In this document: one piece after another, positions 18,026 through 27,184 of the stretch
Layout of the letters: each line of letters begins with the position of its first letter
Numbering within the stretch: the first letter of the stretch is position 1
Source of the DNA: WRGT01 sp964450405
GTDB taxonomy: Bacteria; Spirochaetota; UBA4802; UBA5550
DNA: 64,000 nt
Assembly: GCA_964450405.1 (NCBI GenBank)
Contig: CAYVCQ010000003.1
Span: 1-64,000 of the forward strand
Direction of reading: 5' to 3'
Made by a program: the position numbers and the translations under genes
The notes under the pieces: model-generated
The model's database searches: none
Seen by the model: the letters and a program-made list of their open reading frames with translations, nothing else
Told to the model about the DNA's origin: nothing

Positions 18026-18051
18026 ACAGGGTGATGTTTTCATCACCCTGT
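18026..18051. terminator. Perfect 11-bp hairpin downstream of the flavodiiron gene
   Basis: ACAGGGTGATG and its complement CATCACCCTGT flank a TTTT loop, 20 bases after the stop codon of the flavodiiron gene. There is no clear T run on the minus strand after the stem, so it may be a weak terminator or an RNA 3'-end stabiliser. The rest of the gap (17845-18070) is AT-rich and shows no gene. Confidence 0.55.
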
Positions 18052-18070
18052 ATTTCATACTTAAGAAGTT

Positions 18071-19261
18071 TTACTTCATCTTTACTGCAAAGTTCTTTCC
18101 ATATTCAATACATAGATTCTTCGCCTCTTCATCGGGAGTCCAGAGAACTTTAATTCCATCATCCTGTAATTCAAAACCAGCTTTCTCTACAAGCTCGTTC
18201 AGCATTTTAACAGATTCTCCGCTCCAGCCGTAACTTCCAAAAGAAGCCGCTTTTTTGTTTTTAAACTTCAATCCGCGGACCTCCTCCATCAATCCAGCCA
18301 TTCCTGAAAGAATTCCATTATTGACAGTAGATGATCCGAAAAGAACCCCTTTTGATTTAAATATTTCAAGAATCACATCATTCTTATCACTTCTTGAAAT
18401 ATTAAACATCTTAACATTAACACTATCATCACCGAGCTTGATCCCCTGCATAATATATTCTGCCATCATTCGGGTGTTCTCCCACATACTGTCATATACC
18501 AATGTGATCTGATTCTCCCGATAATTATCCGCCCATGTGAGATATTTCTTTATTATCTGTACAGGGTCGTTCCTCCAGATAACTCCATGACTCGGACATA
18601 TATAATCTACCGGTAAATTAAATGAAAGAATCTCATTTATTTTTTTAGTAACCATTGGACTGAATGGTGTGAGAATATTTGCATAATATTTTATAGCCTC
18701 AACAGCAAGCTCACCCTGATCAACCAGATCATTGAACATATATTCAGAAGCGTAATGCTGTCCGAAGCCGTCGTTGCTGAATAAAATATTATCACCGGTG
18801 AGATAACACATCATTGTATCGGGCCAATGAAGCATCGGTGCCTCTATAAAAATCAGATCTTTACTTCCAAGATTCAGCTTTTCACCGGTTTTTACTGTTT
18901 TCAGATTCCATTTTTTATGATGCTGACCGGTAATTGATTTAACTCCATTAGCAGTGCAGTATATCGGTGTATCCGGTATATAACTCATCAGCTCGGAAAG
19001 TGCACCGCTATGATCAATCTCTGCATGATTTGTTATTATATAATCAATTTTTTTTAAATCAATTTCACTCTTTAAATTCTCAACATATTCTTTTGCAAAA
19101 GGTTTCCACACTGTATCTATAAGAGCTACCTTCTCCTCTTTAATCAAATATGAATTATATGATGATCCTTTATGAGTTGAATATTCATCACCATGAAACT
19201 TCCGCAGTTCCCAGTCTGTTTTACCGATCCAGTAAACATTGTTTTTTATCTGTGTTTTCAT
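18071..19261 (-). CDS. A-type flavodiiron protein (FprA-like O2/NO reductase)
   Basis: This 396-residue protein has a metallo-beta-lactamase-like diiron domain (about 1-245) followed by a flavodoxin domain with FMN (about 250-396). The iron ligands are in HAEIDHSG (His79, Glu81, Asp83, His84), a later MLHWPDTMM, SNDGFGQHY and CPSHGVIW. The flavodoxin loop is VYDSMWENTRMMA, and GSYGWSGES binds FMN. Such enzymes reduce O2 to water or NO to N2O in anaerobes. It lies directly after a hemerythrin gene (16 bases), probably as one operon. Confidence 0.93.
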   Translation of the reverse strand: MKTQIKNNVYWIGKTDWELRKFHGDEYSTHKGSSYNSYLIKEEKVALIDTVWKPFAKEYVENLKSEIDLKKIDYIITNHAEIDHSGALSELMSYIPDTPIYCTANGVKSITGQHHKKWNLKTVKTGEKLNLGSKDLIFIEAPMLHWPDTMMCYLTGDNILFSNDGFGQHYASEYMFNDLVDQGELAVEAIKYYANILTPFSPMVTKKINEILSFNLPVDYICPSHGVIWRNDPVQIIKKYLTWADNYRENQITLVYDSMWENTRMMAEYIMQGIKLGDDSVNVKMFNISRSDKNDVILEIFKSKGVLFGSSTVNNGILSGMAGLMEEVRGLKFKNKKAASFGSYGWSGESVKMLNELVEKAGFELQDDGIKVLWTPDEEAKNLCIEYGKNFAVKMK

Positions 19262-19277
19262 TTATTCCTCCATTGAA

Positions 19278-19823
19278 CTATTTTAAATATTTTCTGTTGA
19301 AATCATTCAACTGCTTATGCAGCTCTTCATGTTTTCCCTTACCTATTACCTTTTCTTCAAAATCTTCAAATGCTTCCAATAACTCCTTCTGTTTTTCATC
19401 AGAAAGTTTTGCATCACCCATCGGGAACAGCACAGTATTCTCTTTTTCAATGTGAGCACGAAGCAAATAAATATATCCGCGAGCTGAATGAATAAACTCA
19501 TTCTTCTTTATACTATCTACGTTTACAGATTCCTGCATCTGTTTAATGAATTTTCTTCCTGCATCATGTTCTTCAAGCATTACACCTATTGGTCCTTTAT
19601 ACCTCGGTATTCCAATCTCCTCCAGTGCCGGGAATAAAATCCCCTCTTCTTTTCCGTGATGGCATTTATCGGCAAAAAGCTTAAGAAAATCTATAAGATC
19701 AGTAATATCACCGGCCGGAACATCTTTCCCCGACTCAACAAGGTTGGTCATTTCATCCAGCACCTTCAATGAAAAGAGAATTGCCTCATGTTCATGCATT
19801 AAATCCTGACTTGCTAATTTCAT
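19278..19823 (-). CDS. Hemerythrin-domain protein
   Basis: This 181-residue four-helix protein has the hemerythrin HHE iron ligands: an N-terminal HEHEAIL, KCHHGKEEGILFPAL, EHDAGRKFI and LRAHIEKENTVLFPM. It should bind a diiron centre and O2 or NO, or help repair iron centres. It is first in the pair with the flavodiiron gene, and is divergent from the ferritin-like gene across a gap of about 157 bases that holds a TGACTTAAGTCA palindrome. Confidence 0.9.
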   Translation of the reverse strand: MKLASQDLMHEHEAILFSLKVLDEMTNLVESGKDVPAGDITDLIDFLKLFADKCHHGKEEGILFPALEEIGIPRYKGPIGVMLEEHDAGRKFIKQMQESVNVDSIKKNEFIHSARGYIYLLRAHIEKENTVLFPMGDAKLSDEKQKELLEAFEDFEEKVIGKGKHEELHKQLNDFNRKYLK

Positions 19824-19902
19824 ATAATCCTCCTTAAATAAACCAGCAGCTATCTCTGTTTGTATTTAATGCTTATTATAATAAAAAAAAATACAATTTA
19901 AA

Positions 19903-19914
19903 TGACTTAAGTCA
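19903..19914. promoter_or_regulatory. Palindrome resembling an HcpR/FNR-family site
   Basis: TGACTTAAGTCA is a perfect 12-base palindrome; with flanks it reads ATGACTTAAGTCAA, close to the TTGAC-N4-GTCAA site known for HcpR, a CRP/FNR-family nitrosative-stress regulator. It lies between the hemerythrin-flavodiiron genes and the divergent ferritin-like gene, which suits NO or oxygen control. The match is by eye and the regulator gene is not in this window. Confidence 0.5.
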
Positions 19915-19980
19915 AGGAAAAGATCATTTATTATATTATTATAATAATAAACAATCAATTACTCATGAAAGGAAAAAATC

Positions 19981-20412
19981 ATGGAAAATGACTTTACCAA
20001 AGAACTTGCAGATTTCTACAGAATAATACTTGAGGCTGAAAGAGCTGGTGTTCAATCTATCGGCGATATTCTTCCATCCGTTGCAGATGAAGAACTTAAA
20101 TCCCTTATGACAAATTATCTCCGTGATGAAGGAATGAACTGCCAGATACTGATTTCACTTATAAAAAATCTCGGATATGAACCCGGCAATAAAACCGGTG
20201 ATTTTGTTGAAAAAATCCGTGCATTAAAAACAGTTGAAGAAAAAATTGAGCTTCTTTCCAAAGGGCAGGAATGGGTTGCCAGACAGATCAGATACAACAG
20301 GGAACTGATCGATTCCGCATCGAGCAGTTTTTTCATGGAAGCAATAAAAGTTCAGCATGAGGAGAATGTTGATACTATGAAGAAAATCCTTCAGAGTAAA
20401 AAATCTGTATAG
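19981..20412 (+). CDS. Ferritin-like helical protein (DUF6306-like)
   Basis: This 143-residue all-helical protein has ILEAERAGVQSIGDIL near the start, DEGMNCQILISLIKNLGYE in the middle and MEAIKVQHEENVDTMKKIL at the end. Spaced Glu and His residues (LEAERAG, RDEG, VQHEENV) suggest a ferritin-like iron site. The DUF6306 match is from memory of such proteins and is uncertain. AAGGA precedes the start. It is divergent from the hemerythrin gene with a shared control region, so a role in iron or oxygen stress is likely. Confidence 0.6.
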   Translation: MENDFTKELADFYRIILEAERAGVQSIGDILPSVADEELKSLMTNYLRDEGMNCQILISLIKNLGYEPGNKTGDFVEKIRALKTVEEKIELLSKGQEWVARQIRYNRELIDSASSSFFMEAIKVQHEENVDTMKKILQSKKSV

Positions 20413-20454
20413 TTACGATAACAACAATTTGACTAAACGTCACGCTTTAAATAT

Positions 20455-21315
20455 CTATACTTTACTCCGGATAGCAGCAATGACCTTTTCAAAATCTACA
20501 TCTCTTTTATAAAGCGGGGTATTGTTATTTTTATATACTCCAATATTCTCCTCAAATGTTGAACGATGATCACTTTCATAAATTATTCCAATAGGAAACG
20601 GCTCCTCTTCAATTGATTTCCTGAAAGCCTCCACCCTGTCTGAGGGATCATAATCATCTTGTAAGTAGTAAATGTTATCCTTGAACCACTTGAAGGTATT
20701 TATTTTGTTGAACGAAACGCATGGCTGGAAAATATCCACAAGTGCAAATCCTTTGTGCAGAATCGCCTGTTTCATAACATCTTTAGTCCTTTCAATATCT
20801 CCGCAAAAAACTCTTGCTACAAAAGTCACATCAAGAGAGATTGCCAGTGCAATGGGATTAAGCGGTTTTTCAAATACTCCTGTAACCTGAACAGGGGTTT
20901 CCATTCCATATCTCGATGTAGGTGCAGCCTGGCCTTTAGTCAGTCCATAAACCATATTTTCATGAACAAAAAGAGTAATATCAGGATTCCGTCGTGTGGC
21001 ATGTAAAAAATGATTTCCCCCTTCTCCGTACATATCACCATCACCACCCACTGCGATAACTGTTAATTCAGGATTGCATGCTTTTATTGCTGTGGCCGGG
21101 GGTAGACCGCGGCCGTGCAAACCGTTGAAAAAACTGGTATTTATATATTGAGGCATCTTTGCAGCCTGACCTATCCCTGAAACAAGAACAACTTTTTCTC
21201 TTGAAAGATTGAGTTCATCTAAAGCCTGCACTAATGCTTTCCTGATAGAAAAATCACCGCAGCCGGGGCACCATGCAATATCTATATTATTTTCAAAATC
21301 AAAACTATTTTCCAT
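20455..21315 (-). CDS. 2-oxoacid:ferredoxin oxidoreductase, beta subunit
   Basis: This 286-residue subunit binds thiamine diphosphate: WCPGCGDF at the start, then HGRGLPPATAIKA and GGDGDMYGEGGNHF. It pairs with the alpha/gamma subunit encoded 12 bases upstream to oxidise a 2-oxoacid with CoA, reducing ferredoxin. The motif set is shared by 2-oxoglutarate and branched-chain 2-oxoacid enzymes (KorB/VorB type), and substrate is not decided by sequence. There is no ferredoxin (delta) gene beside it. The enzyme is oxygen-sensitive, fitting the defence genes around it. Confidence 0.92.
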   Translation of the reverse strand: MENSFDFENNIDIAWCPGCGDFSIRKALVQALDELNLSREKVVLVSGIGQAAKMPQYINTSFFNGLHGRGLPPATAIKACNPELTVIAVGGDGDMYGEGGNHFLHATRRNPDITLFVHENMVYGLTKGQAAPTSRYGMETPVQVTGVFEKPLNPIALAISLDVTFVARVFCGDIERTKDVMKQAILHKGFALVDIFQPCVSFNKINTFKWFKDNIYYLQDDYDPSDRVEAFRKSIEEEPFPIGIIYESDHRSTFEENIGVYKNNNTPLYKRDVDFEKVIAAIRSKV

Positions 21316-21327
21316 ATTATACTCCCG

Positions 21328-23016
21328 TCACAAAAACTTTTTAATTTCTTTTTCAACTTCTTCAACTGAAAAAGGAAATCCGTTATATTTTACTATTTTA
21401 TTCTCTATTGAATGACCACTTGTAAGTTTAATTAACTGAGCAAATTGAGCTGATATATTGTTTTCAACTATAATGAGCTTAGATGCCCTGTCCAGATACT
21501 CATGGACATTGTCAGGCAGCGGAAATACCCATGAAAAATGCAAAACAGCAATGTCGTCCTGTCCAATATTTTCAACCGCTTCCTTTACAATATTAAAAGT
21601 TGAGCCCCAGCATATTACCAGAGTACTATATTTGCTGCTTACAGCCAGTTTAGGGGGGATAATATCTGCTTTTACCGAATTTTTTTTGTTTAATCTTTTA
21701 TCAACCATTTTGATTCTTAAATCGTGATCTTCTGTAATATATCCTCTTTCATCATGTTCATCACTATCCGCACAGACATTTCCTGAACCATAACCGGGTA
21801 TTCCGCGGGGAGAAATTCCAATTTCTGTAAGAAGAAATCTTTTATAATTTTTATCTGTTTCTACAATATGTTTTTCAACTTTAAGATTCTCTACATGAAA
21901 CATCGAGGTATTACATACACTATCTACGTAATATTGATCCGTTAAAATGAAAACGGGAACCTGATATTTAGCAGAAAGATTAAATGCCTCCTGAGTTAAA
22001 TAGAAACCTTCCTCAAGTGTACCTGGCGCAAGAATAATACGCGGGAATTCTCCATGTCCGGCGTATAAAACAAGGTTCAGGTCTCCCTGTTCTGTCCTGG
22101 TAGGGAGTCCGGTTGCAGGACCTGGCCGCTGTGCCAGATGGAGTACCAGCGGTGATTCAATCATACCGCAAAGACTTATCCCTTCACACATAAGGGCAAA
22201 TCCTCCTCCGGAAGTGGTTACAAAAGCTCTAGCACCGGCATACCACGCACCAAGTGCCATATTTACAACTCCCACTTCATCTTCAACCTGCTCTACAATG
22301 ATATCAAATTTTGTCGAATACACTGCCATCTTTTCAAGTACACTTGTCGAGGGCGACATGGGATAACCGCAGACATAATTGCATCCACCTGCAACTGCTC
22401 CAAGTGCCACTGCATCTGCTCCGGAGAGAATGATGTTTTGTTTAACTTCGTCTGATTTTTTCATATTGATATTTAACGATGTGAGATTGCCGGCAGCTGC
22501 GTATCCTTTTTGTAATGCTTCAGAGTTTTTAATTCGTAAATCTTCACTCTTTTCTGAGAAGTAATCATAAATATAATCAACACATTCTTTTTTATCAATT
22601 TTCAGGATACCGCAGATAAATCCAGCTGCTACGGTATTGGAAAGAACTGCATTTCCAGTCTCAACAGCCATCTTTGTAAATTGAATATCAATTATATTGT
22701 CACAGCTTATCTTATCTTTTTCACCAATAATTATTGTATCTGCCGTAATCCTTTTTTTCAAATGCTGAATTGCCCCATTATGCAGAGGAATAAGAATATC
22801 AATCCGATCAAGAAAAGCTGCTACGGGTTTTGATGATACTCTTATCTCTGTAGAATTAGAACCTCCCCTCACGCGTGACATGAATTCAGATGTAGAGAAA
22901 AAATTATATCCGCTTCTTTTTAACAAAGTTGAAAGAATATTTTCAATTGCCTGAATACCTTGTCCTGCTTCGCCCGCCAACACTATAGCCAGATCATCTG
23001 AAATATTTTTAATCAT
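21328..23016 (-). CDS. 2-oxoacid:ferredoxin oxidoreductase, fused gamma-alpha subunit
   Basis: This 562-residue protein joins a gamma domain (about 1-185, with GEAGQGIQAIENIL and SRVRGGSNSTEIRVS) to an alpha domain (about 195-562, with GCNYVCGYPMSPSTSVLEKM, VNMALGAWYAGARA, TTSGGGFALMCEG and RPGPATGLPTRTEQGDL). This fusion is standard for KorA-type enzymes. The alpha part binds the 2-oxoacid side of the reaction. It is the first gene of the two-gene operon. Confidence 0.92.
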   Translation of the reverse strand: MIKNISDDLAIVLAGEAGQGIQAIENILSTLLKRSGYNFFSTSEFMSRVRGGSNSTEIRVSSKPVAAFLDRIDILIPLHNGAIQHLKKRITADTIIIGEKDKISCDNIIDIQFTKMAVETGNAVLSNTVAAGFICGILKIDKKECVDYIYDYFSEKSEDLRIKNSEALQKGYAAAGNLTSLNINMKKSDEVKQNIILSGADAVALGAVAGGCNYVCGYPMSPSTSVLEKMAVYSTKFDIIVEQVEDEVGVVNMALGAWYAGARAFVTTSGGGFALMCEGISLCGMIESPLVLHLAQRPGPATGLPTRTEQGDLNLVLYAGHGEFPRIILAPGTLEEGFYLTQEAFNLSAKYQVPVFILTDQYYVDSVCNTSMFHVENLKVEKHIVETDKNYKRFLLTEIGISPRGIPGYGSGNVCADSDEHDERGYITEDHDLRIKMVDKRLNKKNSVKADIIPPKLAVSSKYSTLVICWGSTFNIVKEAVENIGQDDIAVLHFSWVFPLPDNVHEYLDRASKLIIVENNISAQFAQLIKLTSGHSIENKIVKYNGFPFSVEEVEKEIKKFL

Positions 23017-23177
23017 ACTTCACCTGCTTTAATTGGATTATTAAATTTATTATCCATTTGTTAATCACTACTTCTTAAATTATAATTGTTCTTAATAAAA
23101 AACTAAAAATAATTGCTAAAAAAAAATTTTCCCTTTAATTTTAAATTTATTTATATAATCAGATGGAGGAAAACAAC

Positions 23178-23390
23178 ATGGCAGAAAAAAAATATGCCTA
23201 TAAATGCAGTAAATGCGGAAGAACCGCAGAAGAGCCGGGAGATAAACCAGCTCCTCTCTGCTGCGAAAAAATCATGATAAAGGACCCGCTTTCACAGTGT
23301 ACTATCCCGGATCATCCGGAGATGGTAAGAAATACCGATGATAGTGAACCCTGTGATGACGGAAGAGGCAAAGAATTTCCTGAGGAATAA
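23178..23390 (+). CDS. Small zinc-ribbon/rubredoxin-like protein
   Basis: This 70-residue protein has YKCSKCGRTAEE and PLCCEKIMI, a CxxC...CC pattern that could bind Zn or Fe, then an acidic tail with one more Cys pair (QC, PC). GGAGGA seven bases before ATG 23178 fixes the start; an in-frame ATG at 23163 overlaps that ribosome site. It lies among oxygen-defence genes. The function is unknown. Confidence 0.7.
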   Translation: MAEKKYAYKCSKCGRTAEEPGDKPAPLCCEKIMIKDPLSQCTIPDHPEMVRNTDDSEPCDDGRGKEFPEE

Positions 23391-23450
23391 ATTCATAGGT
23401 CCGGATTCTTTATGTAACTGTTTGTAAAATGAAAAAAAATCTTCAGATAC

Positions 23451-23479
23451 TTGACAACATGTCAGTATTTCAGTATATT
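23451..23479 (+). promoter_or_regulatory. Consensus-type promoter before the 59-residue gene
   Basis: The boxes are TTGACA (23451-23456), a spacer of 17 bases, and TATATT (23474-23479), close to the housekeeping sigma consensus. The following gene starts at 23515. Confidence 0.65.
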
Positions 23480-23514
23480 TTATAATACTAAATAACACCA
23501 AAGAGGTTGATAAT

Positions 23515-23694
23515 ATGTGGCCAATTCCAAAAAAATATAAAACTCAATGTATAATGAACGATTCAATTGTATCTGAGCATGTTTTTGAAGCTATCAACAA
23601 GGATGAAGCAGAAACACGTGCTTACCTGAATTGCGTAAATGAAAATAATAAAAACAGAAATGTCAGGGTTAATGTAGAGAGAATGATAATTTAA
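23515..23694 (+). CDS. Small hypothetical protein (59 residues)
   Basis: This short frame begins MWPIPKKYKTQCIMNDS and ends NVRVNVERMII. A GAGGT ribosome site lies about eight bases before the ATG, and a strong promoter at 23451-23479 precedes it. It is rich in Asn and Lys, with two Cys and no recognisable domain. I do not know its function. The promoter and ribosome site are the main support for it being real. Confidence 0.6.
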   Translation: MWPIPKKYKTQCIMNDSIVSEHVFEAINKDEAETRAYLNCVNENNKNRNVRVNVERMII

Positions 23695-23868
23695 TTGGAT
23701 ATTGAATGAGTTTTAAATATTTTTAATTCTTTTACATATAAAAAATTGTTGGTTTAATCTGTATGAATTTTAACCAGCTGTTAATTTTATCATCACGGAG
23801 AATTTTCCGCAAAGCCCTTATTAAGGTAATGTTAAATCATGTACCATACCGCTTATCCACTTTTTAAT

Positions 23869-24070
23869 CTAACGCTCAGCACCCGGACAATCGATATCAG
23901 TCTTTAACCAACCGGGACATACTGATTTTATCAGAATGTCTTTTTCTTCAGTTTCGTGTGTAACAAATCCTGTTTACCACAAGAGCGGTCTTCAACATTC
24001 TGTAACCAATATAACCTCTTCCCATTTCACTAAATGTACTCATCCCTCCTGAAGTATTTACGGCGCTGCA
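23869..24070 (-). pseudogene. Remnant of a short-chain dehydrogenase/reductase gene
   Basis: Two frames on the minus strand carry successive parts of an SDR C-terminal half. The first reads VNTSGGMSTFSEMGRGYIG then YRMLKTAL (the VN-S-G-S and Y-x3-K region) and hits a stop. The second, in another frame, reads SVCPGWLKTDI then CPGAER and stops. The N-terminal Rossmann half is missing. A frameshift and truncation make this a decayed gene. It abuts the ZIP transporter remnant. Confidence 0.7.
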
Positions 24071-24260
24071 TTTGTATTTTTTATAACACCGGTTCTTCCC
24101 TATGCACTTTCATTTGCCGCAGGCAATGATTTATGCCGTTGTTGAAGAGCTTACCCCGGAATCCCAGCAGGAGGAAATTACCGACCTTTCAACTATCGGA
24201 GCCATACTTGGTTTTGCCGTGATGATGTTTCTTGATGTTGCTTTAGGTAAACGAAGACTG
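24068..24260 (+). pseudogene. Remnant of a ZIP-family metal transporter (C-terminal end)
   Basis: The frame from 24068 reads VLPYALSFAAG, and after a frameshift at about 24120 the adjacent frame reads AMIYAVVEELTPESQ, then LSTIGAILGFAVMMFLDVALG. This is the last two or three helices of a ZupT-like ZIP zinc/iron transporter. Two bases seem lost at the junction. The N-terminal part is absent. The second frame stays open and joins the desaturase gene, which would make a false N-terminal extension of that enzyme. Confidence 0.75.
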
Positions 24261-24392
24261 AATCTGAAAAATCGGACAATTTTTTTAGTAAGCTTTACTA
24301 TAAAAATGCAGAAAATTTTGACGATTATCTTTCATTTTTATACTTTTTTAGTGGACCAGGTAATCAATACTGTTTTCAAGGATATAGGCCAA

Positions 24393-25478
24393 ATGAAAAA
24401 TAAAAGTTCCAGATCCGACAAGTCTGTCACATCACGTAAATTTAACCGGAAAACTGAAACTCCTGACTGGGTCAAAGGTTTAACTCGCTACGACTCAAAA
24501 AATTCCTGGCTGGCTTTTGAGCAGATTGCCGGCGCTTTTATTCCGTATTTTCTGTTGATAGCCCTGATTATCGCTTTTATAAAACTTGGTATCCCATACC
24601 GGGCCACCTTTATCCTTGCGGTTATAGCAGTACCTTTTTATATAAGGATATTTATTATATTCCATGACTGTGGACACGGTTCCTTTTTCCGTAATTCAAA
24701 AGCTAATACGGTTCTTGCATATTTTTGCGGAATTCTGACATTCACACCATTTGAGCAGTGGAGACATGACCACGCTATACATCACGCCACCATAGGCAAC
24801 CTTGACAGAAGAGGAGCCGGTGCTATAACAATAATGACTGTGGATGAATACCTCGGCTCTTCACTCATTAAGCGGATAATGTACCGGCTTTATCAGAATC
24901 CTATCATAATGTTCGGACTCGGGTTCCTCTATAAATTCCTAATTGAATACAGGTTCCCTCATTTCAATGACAATTTGAAAAGAAAGTTAAGTGTTTTCTT
25001 TACCGATATCGCTATAGCTTCAATTATTATAACAGCATGGCTAACTATAGGCATCAGAGAATACATCTTAGTTCAAATGCCCACTGCATTTTTAGCCGGG
25101 ACATTCGGCATATGGCTTTTCTATATACAGCATAATTTCCCGGGTACATACTTCACGCGTCAGGGAGACTGGGATCATCTTACTGCATCACTTAGAGGTG
25201 CGTCCTATTACAAACTTAATCCATTTCTACAATGGGCTACAGGAAACATCGGGTTCCACCATATTCATCATGTCCGTCCCCGAATACCGAATTACAATCT
25301 TGCGCGTTGCTACAGGGAAACTAAAGAGCTGCATGTAAAGGGATTAACATTTAGAAAAAGCCTAGGGGCATTGACTCTGAGCCTGTGGGATGAAGATAAA
25401 AATAAACTTGTAAGTTTTCGTGATATAAAAAAATTAAAGAGAAAAATAAATAATCCTAAGAGTACCAAAAAAACATAG
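24393..25478 (+). CDS. Membrane fatty acid desaturase
   Basis: This 361-residue protein introduces a double bond into membrane lipid acyl chains, using O2 and an electron donor. The three histidine boxes for the diiron site are visible: HDCGHGS (91-97), HDHAIHH (125-131) and HHIHHVRP near residue 290, plus QHNF before it. Membrane segments lie around 45-90, 105-120 and 200-245. I set the start at ATG 24393 (AAGGA about ten bases upstream), because the 97 in-frame codons before it come from the ZIP remnant and unrelated sequence. Confidence 0.87.
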   Translation: MKNKSSRSDKSVTSRKFNRKTETPDWVKGLTRYDSKNSWLAFEQIAGAFIPYFLLIALIIAFIKLGIPYRATFILAVIAVPFYIRIFIIFHDCGHGSFFRNSKANTVLAYFCGILTFTPFEQWRHDHAIHHATIGNLDRRGAGAITIMTVDEYLGSSLIKRIMYRLYQNPIIMFGLGFLYKFLIEYRFPHFNDNLKRKLSVFFTDIAIASIIITAWLTIGIREYILVQMPTAFLAGTFGIWLFYIQHNFPGTYFTRQGDWDHLTASLRGASYYKLNPFLQWATGNIGFHHIHHVRPRIPNYNLARCYRETKELHVKGLTFRKSLGALTLSLWDEDKNKLVSFRDIKKLKRKINNPKSTKKT

Positions 25479-25647
25479 TATAAATTCAATGTTTAAATAT
25501 ATACCGTTAGATTAGCAGTATCCATTTCAGTATAGTTTTGAGGTGATTTATTTTAGACAATTTATAATACGAAAATGGCTGAATATTATTGTTTCCGCCG
25601 CAGAAATGAACACCGGGAACTTATTCACAGCATATAAAAGCTTAAAA

Positions 25648-26241
25648 TTATTTTAAATTTAAATTTGCAAAGTCCCAATTTATTAATTTATCCAGAAATG
25701 CCGCAAGATAGTCTGCCCGTCTATTCTGATAATCAAGATAATATGCGTGTTCCCAGACATCAACAACCAGAACCGGTTTCAGCCCTATCGTAAGTGGATT
25801 GCCGGCATTTGACGTTTTTATAATTTCAAGTTTTGTACCGTCTGTTACCAGCCAGGCCCATCCGCTGCCGAATTGTCCTATACCGGCATTTTTAAATTCT
25901 TCTGCAAATTTTTCATAACTGCCAAAGGATCTATCTATTTTATCAGATATTACTCCAACCGGTTTTCCACCGCCATCTTTTTTCATGCACTCCCAGTAAA
26001 ATGAATGATTAAAAACCTGGGCGGCATTGTTGAAAATAGAAATTTTCTCAGGATCGTTGGCGGTTTTTTTAATAATATTCTCAAGAGTTTCATTTTCGAG
26101 ATCTGTTCCTGCAATAAACTTCATGGTGTTCTCCACATAAGTTTTATGATGCTTTTCGTGGTGAAACTCTAATGTTCTGGCACTTATAACTGGTTCAAGT
26201 GCATCCTTCGCGTATGGCAGATCTGGCAATACTAATTTCAT
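25648..26241 (-). CDS. sodB: Fe superoxide dismutase
   Basis: This 197-residue enzyme converts superoxide to O2 and H2O2 in the cytoplasm. The metal ligands are His27 in FHHEKHHKTYVE, the His in FNHSFYWECM, and the Asp and His in VDVWEHAYY. FNNAAQVFNHSFYW and FGSGWAWLV are closest to the iron-type (SodB) sequences, though metal choice is not certain from sequence. No signal peptide is present. With the flavodiiron and hemerythrin genes nearby it suits an anaerobe that meets oxygen. Confidence 0.93.
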   Translation of the reverse strand: MKLVLPDLPYAKDALEPVISARTLEFHHEKHHKTYVENTMKFIAGTDLENETLENIIKKTANDPEKISIFNNAAQVFNHSFYWECMKKDGGGKPVGVISDKIDRSFGSYEKFAEEFKNAGIGQFGSGWAWLVTDGTKLEIIKTSNAGNPLTIGLKPVLVVDVWEHAYYLDYQNRRADYLAAFLDKLINWDFANLNLK

Positions 26242-27184
26242 AAAGTCCTCCCTTAATTACATTTGGAATAAATTATTTATTTTTATATATGCATGATATA
26301 AAAATAAAAAAATAATTCAATTTTTTTTACACAATAAAATTGTATAACACATACATATAATTTGACAAGGTAATAAAAACAAATGCGAAAATCATTATTT
26401 TTTATTATCTTGAAATTTAAAACTGATATTCACTATCTCAGAAAAACTCCCGATCCTAACAAAAAACCCCCATGATCCTGCTCCGCATGAAATGTAATAA
26501 TTTGTAATCTCCATTTTGTAAAATCACCATGGGATTTCGTAGATCATTTTTACAATTAGATTATAAAGAAAAGCTGCCCGTTATGAGGATGACCGGATAT
26601 CTGCAGATAAATACCGTTATTGAATGAATCTTCAAGATTTACCGGTAAATATAATAATTGATTACTCCATGCAGTGAGAAAAATATTAAAAAAATCATTG
26701 TCTGCATTAACATTTATCCTTGTCATTTTTTATTAATATAGAAAGTTATGAACATCCTTCTCAACCGCCGGAACATTTTATTAATAGTTTGGATATATTA
26801 TCTTGTAGTACATAGCCTGTTTTATTTACCAGCAGAAAAACATTAACTACATTGAATTAATACCTGACAATGGAATGCTTAAATCTACATGATCAAACGA
26901 AAGTAACAAGAATTAAGTCAACGGGCGAAGTTATGTTAAAAAGCTTGAATAATTTTACTGAAATATTTTCATTAAATATTGAAATAATCATTATTTACGC
27001 TAAACATTATAAAACGATCATCCCATAATTTTGTTTTAGATAGCACCCGATTTCTCATTTTTTAATATTACATGATTTGACATTTAAGCTTCAATAGACT
27101 ACTATATATAATAAATATATAAATCAGCTCCATATTTTAAATAAATTTTATAAAGTTTATAAAACCATATCAACGAGGTTTAAT
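26242..27184. other. 943-base gap without a supported gene
   Basis: This AT-rich stretch lies between sodB and the chemoreceptor gene. All frames are broken often by stops. A less AT-rich part (26440-26680) has short open pieces on the minus strand, such as YLQISGHPHNGQLFF, which may be gene decay, but I recognise no family. The last 100 bases hold the probable promoter region of the chemoreceptor. Confidence 0.6.

Noticed and set aside
24102..24392. N-terminal 97 codons open in frame with the fatty acid desaturase
   Set aside because: The first part is recognisable as the end of a frameshifted ZIP transporter and the rest has no desaturase similarity; the enzyme's usual start fits ATG 24393.
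26440..26680. A decayed gene on the minus strand in the gap after sodB
   Set aside because: Short open pieces exist but no family could be recognised and stops are frequent, so it is left as unassigned.
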